A program made the position numbers and the translations under genes. Below the pieces are notes generated by a model. The model was not told the DNA's origin. It was given only the letters and a program-made list of their open reading frames with translations, and did no database searches. This document shows, piece after piece, positions 36,941 to 45,201 of a stretch of 64,000 bases of DNA. The stretch covers positions 1,426,001 through 1,490,000 of the forward strand of contig CAWHRE010000010.1 in the NCBI GenBank assembly GCA_963831705.1, read 5' to 3'. The number at the start of each line of letters is the position of its first letter. Positions within the stretch are counted from its first letter, which is position 1. Origin of the DNA: DASQPR01 sp963831705 (GTDB taxonomy: Bacteria; Actinomycetota; Actinomycetes; Mycobacteriales; Micromonosporaceae).

Positions 36941-37594
36941 TCAAGCGCCCTTCGCGGTCTTCGCGGACGCGGACTGCGCGACGAGGTGAGCGGCCGGCTC
37001 GGCGTACATGATGCCGGTGATGCGCGTACCGGTGAAGTGGAACGACGTCAGGCTGGCCAGACCACACTGACGCTTGCGCGGATCGTGCCAGAGGCGCTGC
37101 TTCTCGACGAACCGGCGGAGGATCCAGATCGGGAGCTGGTGTGAGACGCAGACCGCCTCGTGACCTTCGGCCCGATCGCGGGCGGACTGGAGTGCGGTGA
37201 ACATCCGACGGGCGATCTCGGTGTAGGGCTCGCCCCACGATGGCGTCAGCGGGTCACGCAGCACCCACCAGTTCTTCGGATCGCGCAGCGCGCCGTCGCC
37301 GACCGAGACACGCTTGCCCTCGAAGAAGTTCGCACTCTCGATCAGGTTGTCGTCGATCGCGACCGGCAGACCGAACTCGGCGGCGAACGGTTCGGCGGTC
37401 TGCTGGGCGCGTTCGAGCGGACTCGCCACGAGATACGTCACGTCATGCCCGGACAGGTACGCCGCACCCGCCTTGGCCATCTGTACGCCCAGCTCGGAAA
37501 GCTTGAAGCCGGGCAAGCGGCCGTACAGGACCTTGTCGGGGTTGAAGACCTCGCCGTGCCGCAGCATGTGCACGATCGTCGTCGGCTCCGTCAC
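36941..37594 (-). CDS. histidine phosphatase family protein
   Basis: 217-residue protein of the phosphoglycerate-mutase-like branch. The catalytic motif is 'LRHGE' near residue 11; 'ASPLERAQQTAE' carries the substrate-binding arginine and 'AVCVSHQLPIW' the second catalytic histidine. This gene is conserved between hemL and the ccs genes in actinobacteria (as in the mycobacterial Rv0524-Rv0529 cluster), but its substrate is unknown. GTG 37594 overlaps the hemL stop by four bases. Confidence 0.9.
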   Translation of the reverse strand: MTEPTTIVHMLRHGEVFNPDKVLYGRLPGFKLSELGVQMAKAGAAYLSGHDVTYLVASPLERAQQTAEPFAAEFGLPVAIDDNLIESANFFEGKRVSVGDGALRDPKNWWVLRDPLTPSWGEPYTEIARRMFTALQSARDRAEGHEAVCVSHQLPIWILRRFVEKQRLWHDPRKRQCGLASLTSFHFTGTRITGIMYAEPAAHLVAQSASAKTAKGA

Positions 37595-38946
37595 GCGTCC
37601 CCCTCTGCCGCTGCTCCACCTGACGCTGCTGCCGCCGCGCGCGCCGCGACCGGCAACGTCGCGGCGATCCGATTCATCGCCTTGTCGTCGATCGCGGCCG
37701 AGACGAACCAGGATTCGAACGCGCTCGGCGGCAGATAGACACCCCCGGCGAGCATCGCATGGAAGAACGCGCGGTATGCAGTGACGTCCTGCATCTTCGC
37801 GTCGTCGTAGTTGTGCACGTCACGATCGGCGAAAAAGATCGAGAACATGTTGCCGGCGCTGGACAGTCGGTGCGGCACGCCGGCTTCGGAGAGAGCCCTG
37901 GTCGCGAGCGATGACACCATCGCAGCGTTCTTGTCCAGCCGCTGGTAGAGATCGGGTGTCGCGAGGCGCAGGGTGGCCAGCCCGGCGGCGCAGGCGAGCG
38001 GATTTCCGGAGAGCGTACCGGCCTGATAAACCGGGCCGGCCGGCGCGAGCCGGTCCATGATCTCCCGGCGACCGCCGAACGCGGCTGCGGGCAGCCCGCC
38101 GCCCATCACCTTGCCGAACGTAAACAGATCGGCGTCCACCGGTTCGAGTCCAGCCCAACCACCTGCGGAAACGCGGAAGCCAGTCATCACCTCGTCAACG
38201 ATCAACAGGGCGCCGTGACGATGCGCGATCTCCGCGATCTTGACGTTGAATCCGTCGCGCGGCGCGACCACGCCCATGTTGCCGGCCGCGGCTTCGGTGA
38301 TGATCGCCGCGATGTCGTCGCCGTTGGTCCGGAATGCCTCCTCGACCGCGTCCACGTCGTTGTACGGGACCACGATCGTCTCGCTCGCCGCAGCGCCGGT
38401 GACTCCCGGCGAATCGGGCAGGCCCAGCGTCGCAACGCCCGAGCCCGCTGCGGCGAGCAGCGCGTCGACGTGGCCGTGGTAGCACCCGGCGAACTTCACG
38501 ATCTTCGAGCGTCCGGTGAATCCACGGGCGAGGCGGATTGCCGACATCGTCGCCTCGGTACCGGAGTTGACCAGGCGGACCGCCTCGACGCGAGTACGGG
38601 CGACGATCTCTTCGGCCAGGTCGACCTCGCCGGGCGTCGGCGTACCGAAGCTGGTGCCCTTCCCGGCGGCGACCGTGATCGCCTCGACGACGGCGGGGTG
38701 CGCGTGTCCGAGGATCAGCGGCCCCCACGAGCAGACCAGGTCAACGTAGCGACGGCCGTCCGCATCGGTCAGATAGCAGCCGGTGCCGCTGACCATGAAT
38801 CGCGGTACGCCACCGACGGCGCGAAACGCGCGTACAGGGGAATTAACCCCGCCGGGCACGATGGCCTTGGCGCGGTCGAACAGGGCTTCGGATGCGGGGG
38901 CAGCGTAGGGGTACACGCCGGCGCCGGCAGGGTCGTCGTCTCTCAC
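37591..38946 (-). CDS. hemL: glutamate-1-semialdehyde 2,1-aminomutase
   Basis: 451-residue PLP enzyme forming 5-aminolevulinate in the C5 heme pathway. Motifs: 'AIVPGGVNSPVRAFRAVGG', 'NSGTEATMSAIRLARG', 'IVDEVMTGFRVS' (the Asp holding the PLP ring nitrogen) and 'LFTFGKVMGGGLPAAAFGG' with the PLP lysine. GTG 38946 is the likely start. It is the first gene of the cluster that continues through cytochrome c maturation to mqnA. Confidence 0.96.
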   Translation of the reverse strand: MRDDDPAGAGVYPYAAPASEALFDRAKAIVPGGVNSPVRAFRAVGGVPRFMVSGTGCYLTDADGRRYVDLVCSWGPLILGHAHPAVVEAITVAAGKGTSFGTPTPGEVDLAEEIVARTRVEAVRLVNSGTEATMSAIRLARGFTGRSKIVKFAGCYHGHVDALLAAAGSGVATLGLPDSPGVTGAAASETIVVPYNDVDAVEEAFRTNGDDIAAIITEAAAGNMGVVAPRDGFNVKIAEIAHRHGALLIVDEVMTGFRVSAGGWAGLEPVDADLFTFGKVMGGGLPAAAFGGRREIMDRLAPAGPVYQAGTLSGNPLACAAGLATLRLATPDLYQRLDKNAAMVSSLATRALSEAGVPHRLSSAGNMFSIFFADRDVHNYDDAKMQDVTAYRAFFHAMLAGGVYLPPSAFESWFVSAAIDDKAMNRIAATLPVAARAAAAASGGAAAEGDA

Positions 38947-39004
38947 AGCCCGACCAGTATGTCAAGACACCCTGAGCGTCCCCGTCCGCCCCTCTCACCC
39001 ATCC

Positions 39005-39068
39005 AGTTGATCCTGGAGTCAGTTGGCGCTTCGACGGCGTGTCGTGCGAATAACTCCAGGATCAACTT
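39005..39068 (-). repeat. 64-bp hairpin repeat, family A, second full copy
   Basis: Inverted repeat with left arm AGTTGATCCTGGAGTCA and right arm TAACTCCAGGATCAACTT. The central block CGACGGCGTGTCGTGC is the reverse complement of that in the 24256-24319 copy, so the two copies are in opposite orientation. It lies between the hemL start and the stop of the YbjQ-like gene, where it could act as a 3'-end hairpin for the latter or lie in the hemL leader. Confidence 0.82.
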
Positions 39069-39099
39069 CGGGTTTTCCACAACCCGGTCCACAACCCGG

Positions 39100-39915
39100 C
39101 TAGCTGAGCGGCATCACCAGCGTCGGCTTCATCGGCTCCGCATCGGGGTGGATCCGGCTGACCGCGGTGCCGAGCGCGAAGAACTCGATCGCGTGCTCGC
39201 CCCACGCCCAGGCCGACTCGTTGACCGTCACGCCGACGACGCCATCCGCACCGATTTGCTGGCCCTCGTACTGCATGCGGGCCATCGCGATCTCCCGGGC
39301 GTCGTACGCGGCCTGGCTGAACAGCACCATCTCGACGTTCTGTCCGGTTTGGGCAAGCATCTGCCGGAACGTCATGTGCGCGATGTGATAGACGCAGGTG
39401 CCGAGCACCATCGATCTCGGCAGCCAGCCGTGATGCATCAGCGTGTAGAAGTCCTGGCCGGACAGGTGTGACGTGAACGGGCGGCCGGCCGCCGTACGGT
39501 ATGACTTGCCGTCCTTTGCCTTGATCGCGGTACCGACCGCGAGGAACTCGATCACGTCGCTCGCGAACATGTAGTTGACCGGTCGGAGCTGTACGCCGAT
39601 GACGCCGTCGGCGCCCAGCGCATCCGCCTCGGCTTCCATCCGCGCCATGGCGAGTTCACGCGCGCTGTACATGGCCTGGCTCAACACGTTCAGTTCCTGG
39701 CTCACGCTCCACTTCGCCACCTGGACGCCCACGTGATAGAAGCACGTGCCGACGACCATGCCGATCGGCTCGAACCCGGACTGCTCGGTCAACACGAACT
39801 CGTTGACCGACAGGTCGGACGTGAAGAATTGCTTGCCGCCGTGCTGGGAGCCGCTGAGACGGTTGGCGGCGCTGGCGGGTAGCTGCTGCGGTTGTTGCGA
39901 TACCGGCAAGGTCAT
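39100..39915 (-). CDS. tandem YbjQ-type heavy-metal-binding domain protein
   Basis: 271 residues made of two similar domains, roughly residues 28-135 and 148-262. Each has the pattern 'MVVGTCFYH'/'MVLGTCVYH', then 'ARELAMARMEAEADALGADG'-like and 'AREIAMARMQYEGQQIGADG'-like helices and a closing 'EFLAVGTA'/'EFFALGTA'. This resembles the YbjQ (UPF0145) fold, normally a single domain of about 105 residues that oligomerises. Function unknown. No signal peptide is evident. Confidence 0.75.
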   Translation of the reverse strand: MTLPVSQQPQQLPASAANRLSGSQHGGKQFFTSDLSVNEFVLTEQSGFEPIGMVVGTCFYHVGVQVAKWSVSQELNVLSQAMYSARELAMARMEAEADALGADGVIGVQLRPVNYMFASDVIEFLAVGTAIKAKDGKSYRTAAGRPFTSHLSGQDFYTLMHHGWLPRSMVLGTCVYHIAHMTFRQMLAQTGQNVEMVLFSQAAYDAREIAMARMQYEGQQIGADGVVGVTVNESAWAWGEHAIEFFALGTAVSRIHPDAEPMKPTLVMPLS

Positions 39916-39975
39916 GTCTGGCAGCTTAAGTGCGACACCTTGCCGCAGGAACTCCTCTGTCGGTCAGTTGACGAG

Positions 39976-42069
39976 CTACGCCAGGCCGAACCGGTCGAGG
40001 ATCCAGGAGAGTACGAACGCCTCCTCGTGCCACGAGTCGTAACGCCCGCTCGGACCGGCGTGACCGGCACCCATCTCGGTCTTCATCACGATGTCGGTAC
40101 GCGGTGCGACCGCCCGCATGCGCGCTACCCACTTCGCCGGCTCGGTGTACAGCACGCGGGTGTCATTCAACGACGTCATCACGAGCTGTGCCGGGTAGTC
40201 CACGTCAACCACGTTCTCGTACGGCGTGTAGGACTTCATGTACGCGTACACCTCGGCATCCGCGCCCGGGTTTCCCCACTCGTCCCACTCGACCACGGTG
40301 AGTGGCAGTGACGGATCGAGGATCGTGGTCAACGCGTCCACGAACGGGACCTCGGCCACCACGCCGGCGAACGCGTCCGGCGCCATGTTCGTGACCGCGC
40401 CGACCAGCAGTCCACCGGCCGAGCCGCCGCGGGCGATCAGCCGGTCGGCACTGGTCCAGCCGGTCTCGACGACGTGGCGGGCGCACGCGATGAAGTCCGT
40501 GAACGTGTTTTTCTTCGCGAGCAGCTTGCCGTTCTCGTACCAGGAACGACCCATCTCGCCGCCGCCACGAATGTGCGCGATCGCGAACACCACGCCCCGA
40601 TCGAGCAACGAAAGACGAGCGATCGAGAAGTACGGGTCCATCGACGCCTCGTACGAGCCGTAGCCGTAGAGCACCAGCGGTGCCGTACCGTCGCGTGGCG
40701 TGTCGCGGCGGGCCACGATCGAGATCGGCACCGAGACTCCGTCCGGCGCGGTGGCCCATACCCGGAACTGCTCGTAGTCCTCGGACCGGTACTCGCGCCC
40801 GGTCGCGTCCGGCAGTACCGGCTTGCGTTTGCGCAGCGTGAGCGCGCCGGTCGCGAGATCGCAGTCGAAGATCGAGGCCGGCGTCACCATCGACACAAAC
40901 CCGATCCGGATCGATGACGCCTGATACTCCTCGTTCGCGTCCATCCCGACGGTGTAGAGCGGCTCGTCGAACGTGATGTCGAACGACGGTGACCCGTCCA
41001 CCGGCAGTACGCGCAGCGCGGTCAATCCAGCCGACCGCAGCGACAGGACCAGGTGATTCGCGAACGCGTCGATGTCGGTCAACCGGCGTCCGGGCTCATG
41101 ATCGATCAACGGCAGCCAGGCACCGGGCACATCCACCCGCGTGTACGCGAGCGCGAAGTCTTCCGCGTCGTCGTTGTGCAGGATGAGGAATCGGTCGCCG
41201 TGGTGCTCGACGTGGTACTCCACACCCTCACGCCGTGCAGCGATCGTCTGCAGTTCGGCGTACGGCTGGTCCGACGGGATGAACGAGGTCTCCGACGTGA
41301 TCTTGCTGTTGGCCGAGAACATGATGAACCGCTCTGACCTGGTCAGACCGACGGCGACGCTGAAGCGTTCGTTCAGTTCGTGCAGGACGAGCGTGTCCTC
41401 GCTGGACGGCGTACCGATGACGTGCCGCCAGATCCGGTCGGACCGCCAGGCCTCGTCCATCGTCGCGTAGAAGAACGCCGACGCGTCGAGCGACCAGGCC
41501 GAGCTGTACCCGGTGTCGGTGATCACGTCGTCCAGCAATTCGCCGGTACGCAAATCCTTGAACTGCACGGTGTAGCGCTCGTCGCCGTCGAAGTCGACCG
41601 AGTACGCCAGCCAATTGCCGTCCGGGCTGATGTCGAACACGCCCAGCTCGAAGAAGTCGTGGCCGGCCGCGAGCGCGTTGCCGTCGAGCAAAACCTGCTC
41701 GCCATCCAGCGGCTTTCCGTCGCCGGTCAGCGGGGGTTCGTCGGACGTTGCCGCGACCCGGCACTGGATGCCGTACTGCGAGCCCTCGACCGTACGCGTG
41801 TAGTACCAGAACCGGCCCTTCCGGACCGGCAGCGACAGATCGGTTTCGAGCGTGCGCTGCTTGATCTCGCCGAAGAGCGTCTCCCGCAGACCGGCGAGGT
41901 GCGCGGTACGAGCCTCCGCGTACGCGTTCTCCGCCTTCAGGTATTCGAGCGCGTCCGGATCTTCGAGCGCGGCGGCCATCCACGAGTACTCGTCGATGAC
42001 GGTGTCGCCGTGGAAGGTGCGCTCGGTAGGCACTCGCTTGGCCACCGGCGGCGTCAGGTTCTGGGTCAC
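39976..42069 (-). CDS. ptrB: oligopeptidase B (prolyl oligopeptidase family, S9A)
   Basis: 697-residue serine peptidase that cleaves short peptides after basic residues. The N-terminal seven-bladed propeller occupies about residues 75-415; the C-terminal alpha/beta hydrolase has the nucleophile in 'LIARGGSAGGLLVG', the aspartate in 'TSLNDTRVLYTEPAKW' and the histidine in 'MGAGHAGPSGRYD'. 'YGYGSYEASMDPYFS' is a family signature. GTG 42069 is the start. It follows the Fic gene by 11 bases on the same strand. Confidence 0.93.
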   Translation of the reverse strand: MTQNLTPPVAKRVPTERTFHGDTVIDEYSWMAAALEDPDALEYLKAENAYAEARTAHLAGLRETLFGEIKQRTLETDLSLPVRKGRFWYYTRTVEGSQYGIQCRVAATSDEPPLTGDGKPLDGEQVLLDGNALAAGHDFFELGVFDISPDGNWLAYSVDFDGDERYTVQFKDLRTGELLDDVITDTGYSSAWSLDASAFFYATMDEAWRSDRIWRHVIGTPSSEDTLVLHELNERFSVAVGLTRSERFIMFSANSKITSETSFIPSDQPYAELQTIAARREGVEYHVEHHGDRFLILHNDDAEDFALAYTRVDVPGAWLPLIDHEPGRRLTDIDAFANHLVLSLRSAGLTALRVLPVDGSPSFDITFDEPLYTVGMDANEEYQASSIRIGFVSMVTPASIFDCDLATGALTLRKRKPVLPDATGREYRSEDYEQFRVWATAPDGVSVPISIVARRDTPRDGTAPLVLYGYGSYEASMDPYFSIARLSLLDRGVVFAIAHIRGGGEMGRSWYENGKLLAKKNTFTDFIACARHVVETGWTSADRLIARGGSAGGLLVGAVTNMAPDAFAGVVAEVPFVDALTTILDPSLPLTVVEWDEWGNPGADAEVYAYMKSYTPYENVVDVDYPAQLVMTSLNDTRVLYTEPAKWVARMRAVAPRTDIVMKTEMGAGHAGPSGRYDSWHEEAFVLSWILDRFGLA

Positions 42070-42080
42070 GTTGAATCACG

Positions 42081-43412
42081 CTACCGGGCGCTCTGGAAGC
42101 CGCTGAGCCGGTCGTCCAGGTCGCTACCCGGCGCGAACACGTACCTCTTTCCGATCTTGTGTTTGACCAGTAAACCGAGCTCTTCCAGCCCGACGAGATC
42201 CTGTCGGGCGGTCTCCGTGACGACGCGGTGCGCGGCCCGGTGGGATGACACCGTGTACTGCCCGGATCGGTGCGTCATGGCGTGCCGCAGCAGTGCCAGC
42301 TGGCGATGGTTCAAACCACCGTCGGCGGTGCCGACCTGCTCGCGCATCGCCCGCACCTCGTGGATCTTGCGCTCTAAATACACGGTCAAACCATCAAAAG
42401 CCTCGTGCAGTACGGCCAACTGATGCACGAAGAAGTACGTGAGATCGTTCTCGTCGGTCTCGGTGTGCAGGTAGGCGGTCGCGTAGGCGCTGGGCGAGTG
42501 TCGGAGCACCCGGGAGATCGAGAGGAATTCGGTCAGCCAATAGCCGTGCCGCAGCATCGACCAGTAGAACAGCGCCCGGGCGGTACGCCCGTTCCCGTCC
42601 ACGAACGGATGCTCGTACCCGAGCATGAAATGCAGCGTGATCGCGCGCAGCACCGGCGGCAGGTAGGACGGCCCGTCATCGGCATTCGCGAACGCGCAAA
42701 GTGCCTCGATCCGCGCCGGCAACAGTACGGCCGGCGGTGGCTCGTAAAGCACGTCATCGGCCGCGTACACCCCGACACGATCCTCGTCCGCGCGCTGGAA
42801 TCGCCCCGCCGTACCCGGGTCGTCCAGCGTGCCCGCCGTGACGATTCGTTGCAGCTCGCAGATCAGTTCTGGGGTTAGCGGCTCGTGGCGGAGGTCCCCG
42901 ATGAATCGCATCGCGGCGAAGTTGTTCGCGATCATGCGCTCGGATCGGTCGCGAGGTGGACGACCCGATCTGATCATGTCCTTCGCGACCAGTCGCGTGG
43001 TCGCGGCACCCTCCAGCTGGCTGGATCGGATCGACTCCTCGATCAGCGAGTTCACCAGGTATCGATCCCGGGTGGCCGGGTTCGCGACCTCCTCGCTCAG
43101 GCTGATCTGCCCGCTGGCGGTGGACGCGACGAATTCGATCTCGCGCAAAACCTGATCCGGCAACGTGTACGTGAACGATCGCCCGTCCGGATCCTCCAGA
43201 CCGGTGAAGCGGCGCGTCGCACTGCGCCGGATCTTGGTGGCGAGCCACCACTCCTCGTGCGTCAGACCCTCCGGCGGTGCCTGGCGACGCAGCTCGTCCC
43301 AGTGTGGATAACCGGCCGGGTCACGCGCCGCGAGCAGCAGTTGCACCATGCGCTGGTCCAGGCGCGGGTGGCCGATGTCGGCGAGTGCGGGCGGAGGATC
43401 GGGAAGACGCAC
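42081..43412 (-). CDS. Fic family protein with C-terminal winged helix
   Basis: 443 residues. The Fic core motif is 'HPFVDGNGRTAR' (HPFxxGNGRxxR), which normally transfers AMP from ATP to a target protein hydroxyl. An inhibitory-helix motif SxxxEG ('SSQLEG') lies upstream in the same chain, so this is a self-inhibited class II-type Fic. The last 80 residues ('NHRQLALLRHAMTHRSG', 'LVGLEELGLLVKHKIGKRY') look like a winged helix-turn-helix, suggesting DNA binding. GTG 43412 is chosen because AGGAGG at 43420-43425 precedes it by seven bases. That ribosome binding site lies inside an operator-like palindrome. No separate antitoxin gene is adjacent. Confidence 0.88.
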   Translation of the reverse strand: MRLPDPPPALADIGHPRLDQRMVQLLLAARDPAGYPHWDELRRQAPPEGLTHEEWWLATKIRRSATRRFTGLEDPDGRSFTYTLPDQVLREIEFVASTASGQISLSEEVANPATRDRYLVNSLIEESIRSSQLEGAATTRLVAKDMIRSGRPPRDRSERMIANNFAAMRFIGDLRHEPLTPELICELQRIVTAGTLDDPGTAGRFQRADEDRVGVYAADDVLYEPPPAVLLPARIEALCAFANADDGPSYLPPVLRAITLHFMLGYEHPFVDGNGRTARALFYWSMLRHGYWLTEFLSISRVLRHSPSAYATAYLHTETDENDLTYFFVHQLAVLHEAFDGLTVYLERKIHEVRAMREQVGTADGGLNHRQLALLRHAMTHRSGQYTVSSHRAAHRVVTETARQDLVGLEELGLLVKHKIGKRYVFAPGSDLDDRLSGFQSAR

Positions 43413-43422
43413 AGTACAACCT

Positions 43423-43472
43423 CCTGCTAATTACTGCCAGATTAGCAGGTACGACCGACCAAACCTGCTAAT
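43423..43472. promoter_or_regulatory. operator-like palindrome and extra half-site at the Fic gene start
   Basis: CCTGCTAAT at 43423-43431 and its exact reverse complement ATTAGCAGG at 43441-43449 form an inverted repeat with a nine-base spacer. A third CCTGCTAAT lies at 43464-43472. The left arm overlaps the Fic ribosome binding site (43420-43425), so a bound protein would block initiation. The Fic protein's own winged helix is the obvious candidate ligand; that is inference. The rest of the gap to 43742 holds a family B repeat and no recognised gene. Confidence 0.6.
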
Positions 43473-43562
43473 CCAGCACCAACTGGCAGTTGCCTAGCAG
43501 CCGTACCAACCCCAACTCCCTGTCGGCCTAACAGGCTTCGCCGGATGGCCGACTCGAGCAGT

Positions 43563-43637
43563 GATCGCGAATCTTGGCGCCAATGGAAGTCCAGTGCTGT
43601 GATCATGGCGATTTGATCTCCCCCAGCGTCCAAGATC
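43563..43637 (-). repeat. 75-bp dispersed repeat, family B, copy 3 (inverted)
   Basis: Read on the minus strand it begins GATCTTGG and ends GCGATC, and it shares the core GATCAAATCGCCATGATC and most other positions with copy 2 at 31907-31981. It lies in the divergent gap between the Fic gene and glcD, about 105 bases upstream of glcD. Confidence 0.8.
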
Positions 43638-43742
43638 TCCGATCAGCAAACGGACGCCACGTCCGTCACTATCTGACGGATCTTCACATCTAGTGCAACG
43701 ATGGCCTGAGAACCTCTTCCGCCCCTACCGGTAGGAGTCTCT

Positions 43743-45201
43743 GTGTCGGACGTGTTCGCCCTGCTCATCGCGCGCCTTCGGGCGGAGCTCGGCGATCCGG
43801 CCGTGATCACCGATGCGGCGACCCTCCGCACATACGAGTGCGACGGCCTGACCGCCTACCGCACCGTACCGGGCGTTGTAGTTCTGCCGACGAGTGCTCA
43901 GGATGTGGCTCGAGCTGTTCGTGCGTGCCACGATTTCGGTGTTCCGTTCGTCGCCCGCGGCTCCGGCACCGGCTTGTCCGGCGGCGCCATGCCACACGCG
44001 GCCGGCGTCCTGATTGTCACCTCGAAGCTCAACCGGATCATCGAGATCGACATCGCGAACCGCCGGGCCATCCTGGAACCCGGCGTCTTCAACGCGGCGA
44101 TCAGCGCGACCGTCGCCGGTGACGCGCTCTATTACGCGCCCGACCCGTCCAGCCAGCAGATTTGCTCGATCGGCGGCAACGTCGCGGAGAACTCCGGCGG
44201 TGCGCACTGCCTCAAGTACGGCTTCACCGTCCACCACGTCACCGGCCTGGAGATCTGTACGCCGGACGGACGAGCTCGTCCGGATAGGTGCCGGTCGCGC
44301 TGCCGAAGCACCCGGATACGACCTGACCGGCGTGTTCATTGGTTCGGAGGGCACGCTCGGCATCGCCACGAAGGTGTATGTCCGGCTGCTTCGCAAACCC
44401 GAATCGGTGGTCACGATCCTGGCCGGCTTCGCCACGATCGAGCAGGCCGGCGCCACCGTCGCGGCAATCGTCGCGGCCGGTCTGACACCCGCGGCGGCCG
44501 AGATCATGGACGCGCTCGCGATCACCGCCGCCGAGAAGGCGGTGGCCTGCGGATATCCGGCGGGCGCGGGGGCCGTCCTGGTCGTGGAGGCGGACGGTCC
44601 GAGCGTCGAGGTCGAAGCGGAGCGCACCGCGATCGAGGACCTTTGCCGCGCGAACGGCGCGTTCGAAGTCCGGGTCGCCGCCGATGCGGCCGAGCGTGCG
44701 GCGCTGTGGCGGGGCCGGAAATCGGCGTTCGCCGCGGTCGGCCGGATCAGCTCGGACTACATCGTCCAGGACGGCGTCGTGCCGCGTACCGCGCTCGCGA
44801 CCATGCTGCGCGAGATCGAAACACTGGCCGCCGAGGCGGGCGTCCAGGTCGCGAACGTCTTCCATGCCGGCGACGGCAACCTGCACCCGCTCGTTCTGTT
44901 CGACGCTTCGATCCCCGGCGCGCTCGAAGCAGCCGAGGGCGTGTCCAACGAAATCTTGCGCCGGTGCGTCGCCCACGGTGGCTCGATCACCGGCGAACAC
45001 GGTGTCGGCATCGAGAAGGCGCCGCATATGGACTTCATGTTCACCGACGGCGACCTGGCCTCGATGAACCTGCTCCGATGCGCGTTCGATCCGGACGGCA
45101 TCGCGAATCCGGGAAAGGTCTTCCCGACCCCACGCCTGTGCGGCGAACCGCGGCGCCGTCCGCAACTGACAAATCTGGACCCGGAGGTTGCGGTGTGGTG
45201 A
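43743..45201 (+). CDS. glcD: glycolate oxidase FAD subunit GlcD, sequence frameshifted
   Basis: FAD-binding subunit that oxidises glycolate or a related 2-hydroxy acid. N-terminal PCMH-type FAD domain: 'VARGSGTGLSGGAMP', 'CSIGGNVAENSGGAHCLKYG'. C-terminal part: 'FIGSEGTLGIATKVYVRL', 'FHAGDGNLHPL' and 'GEHGVGIEKAPHM'. One extra base near 44271 breaks the frame after 'EICTPDG'; removing it continues into 'ELVRIGAGRAAEAPGYDL' and gives 485 residues, normal for GlcD. GTG 43743 follows a GGAG ribosome binding site. glcE overlaps the stop by four bases. Confidence 0.9.

Noticed and set aside
42081..43412. Classical Fic toxin with an adjacent antitoxin
   Set aside because: The inhibitory motif is inside the same protein and no small partner gene flanks it; neighbours are oligopeptidase B and glcD.
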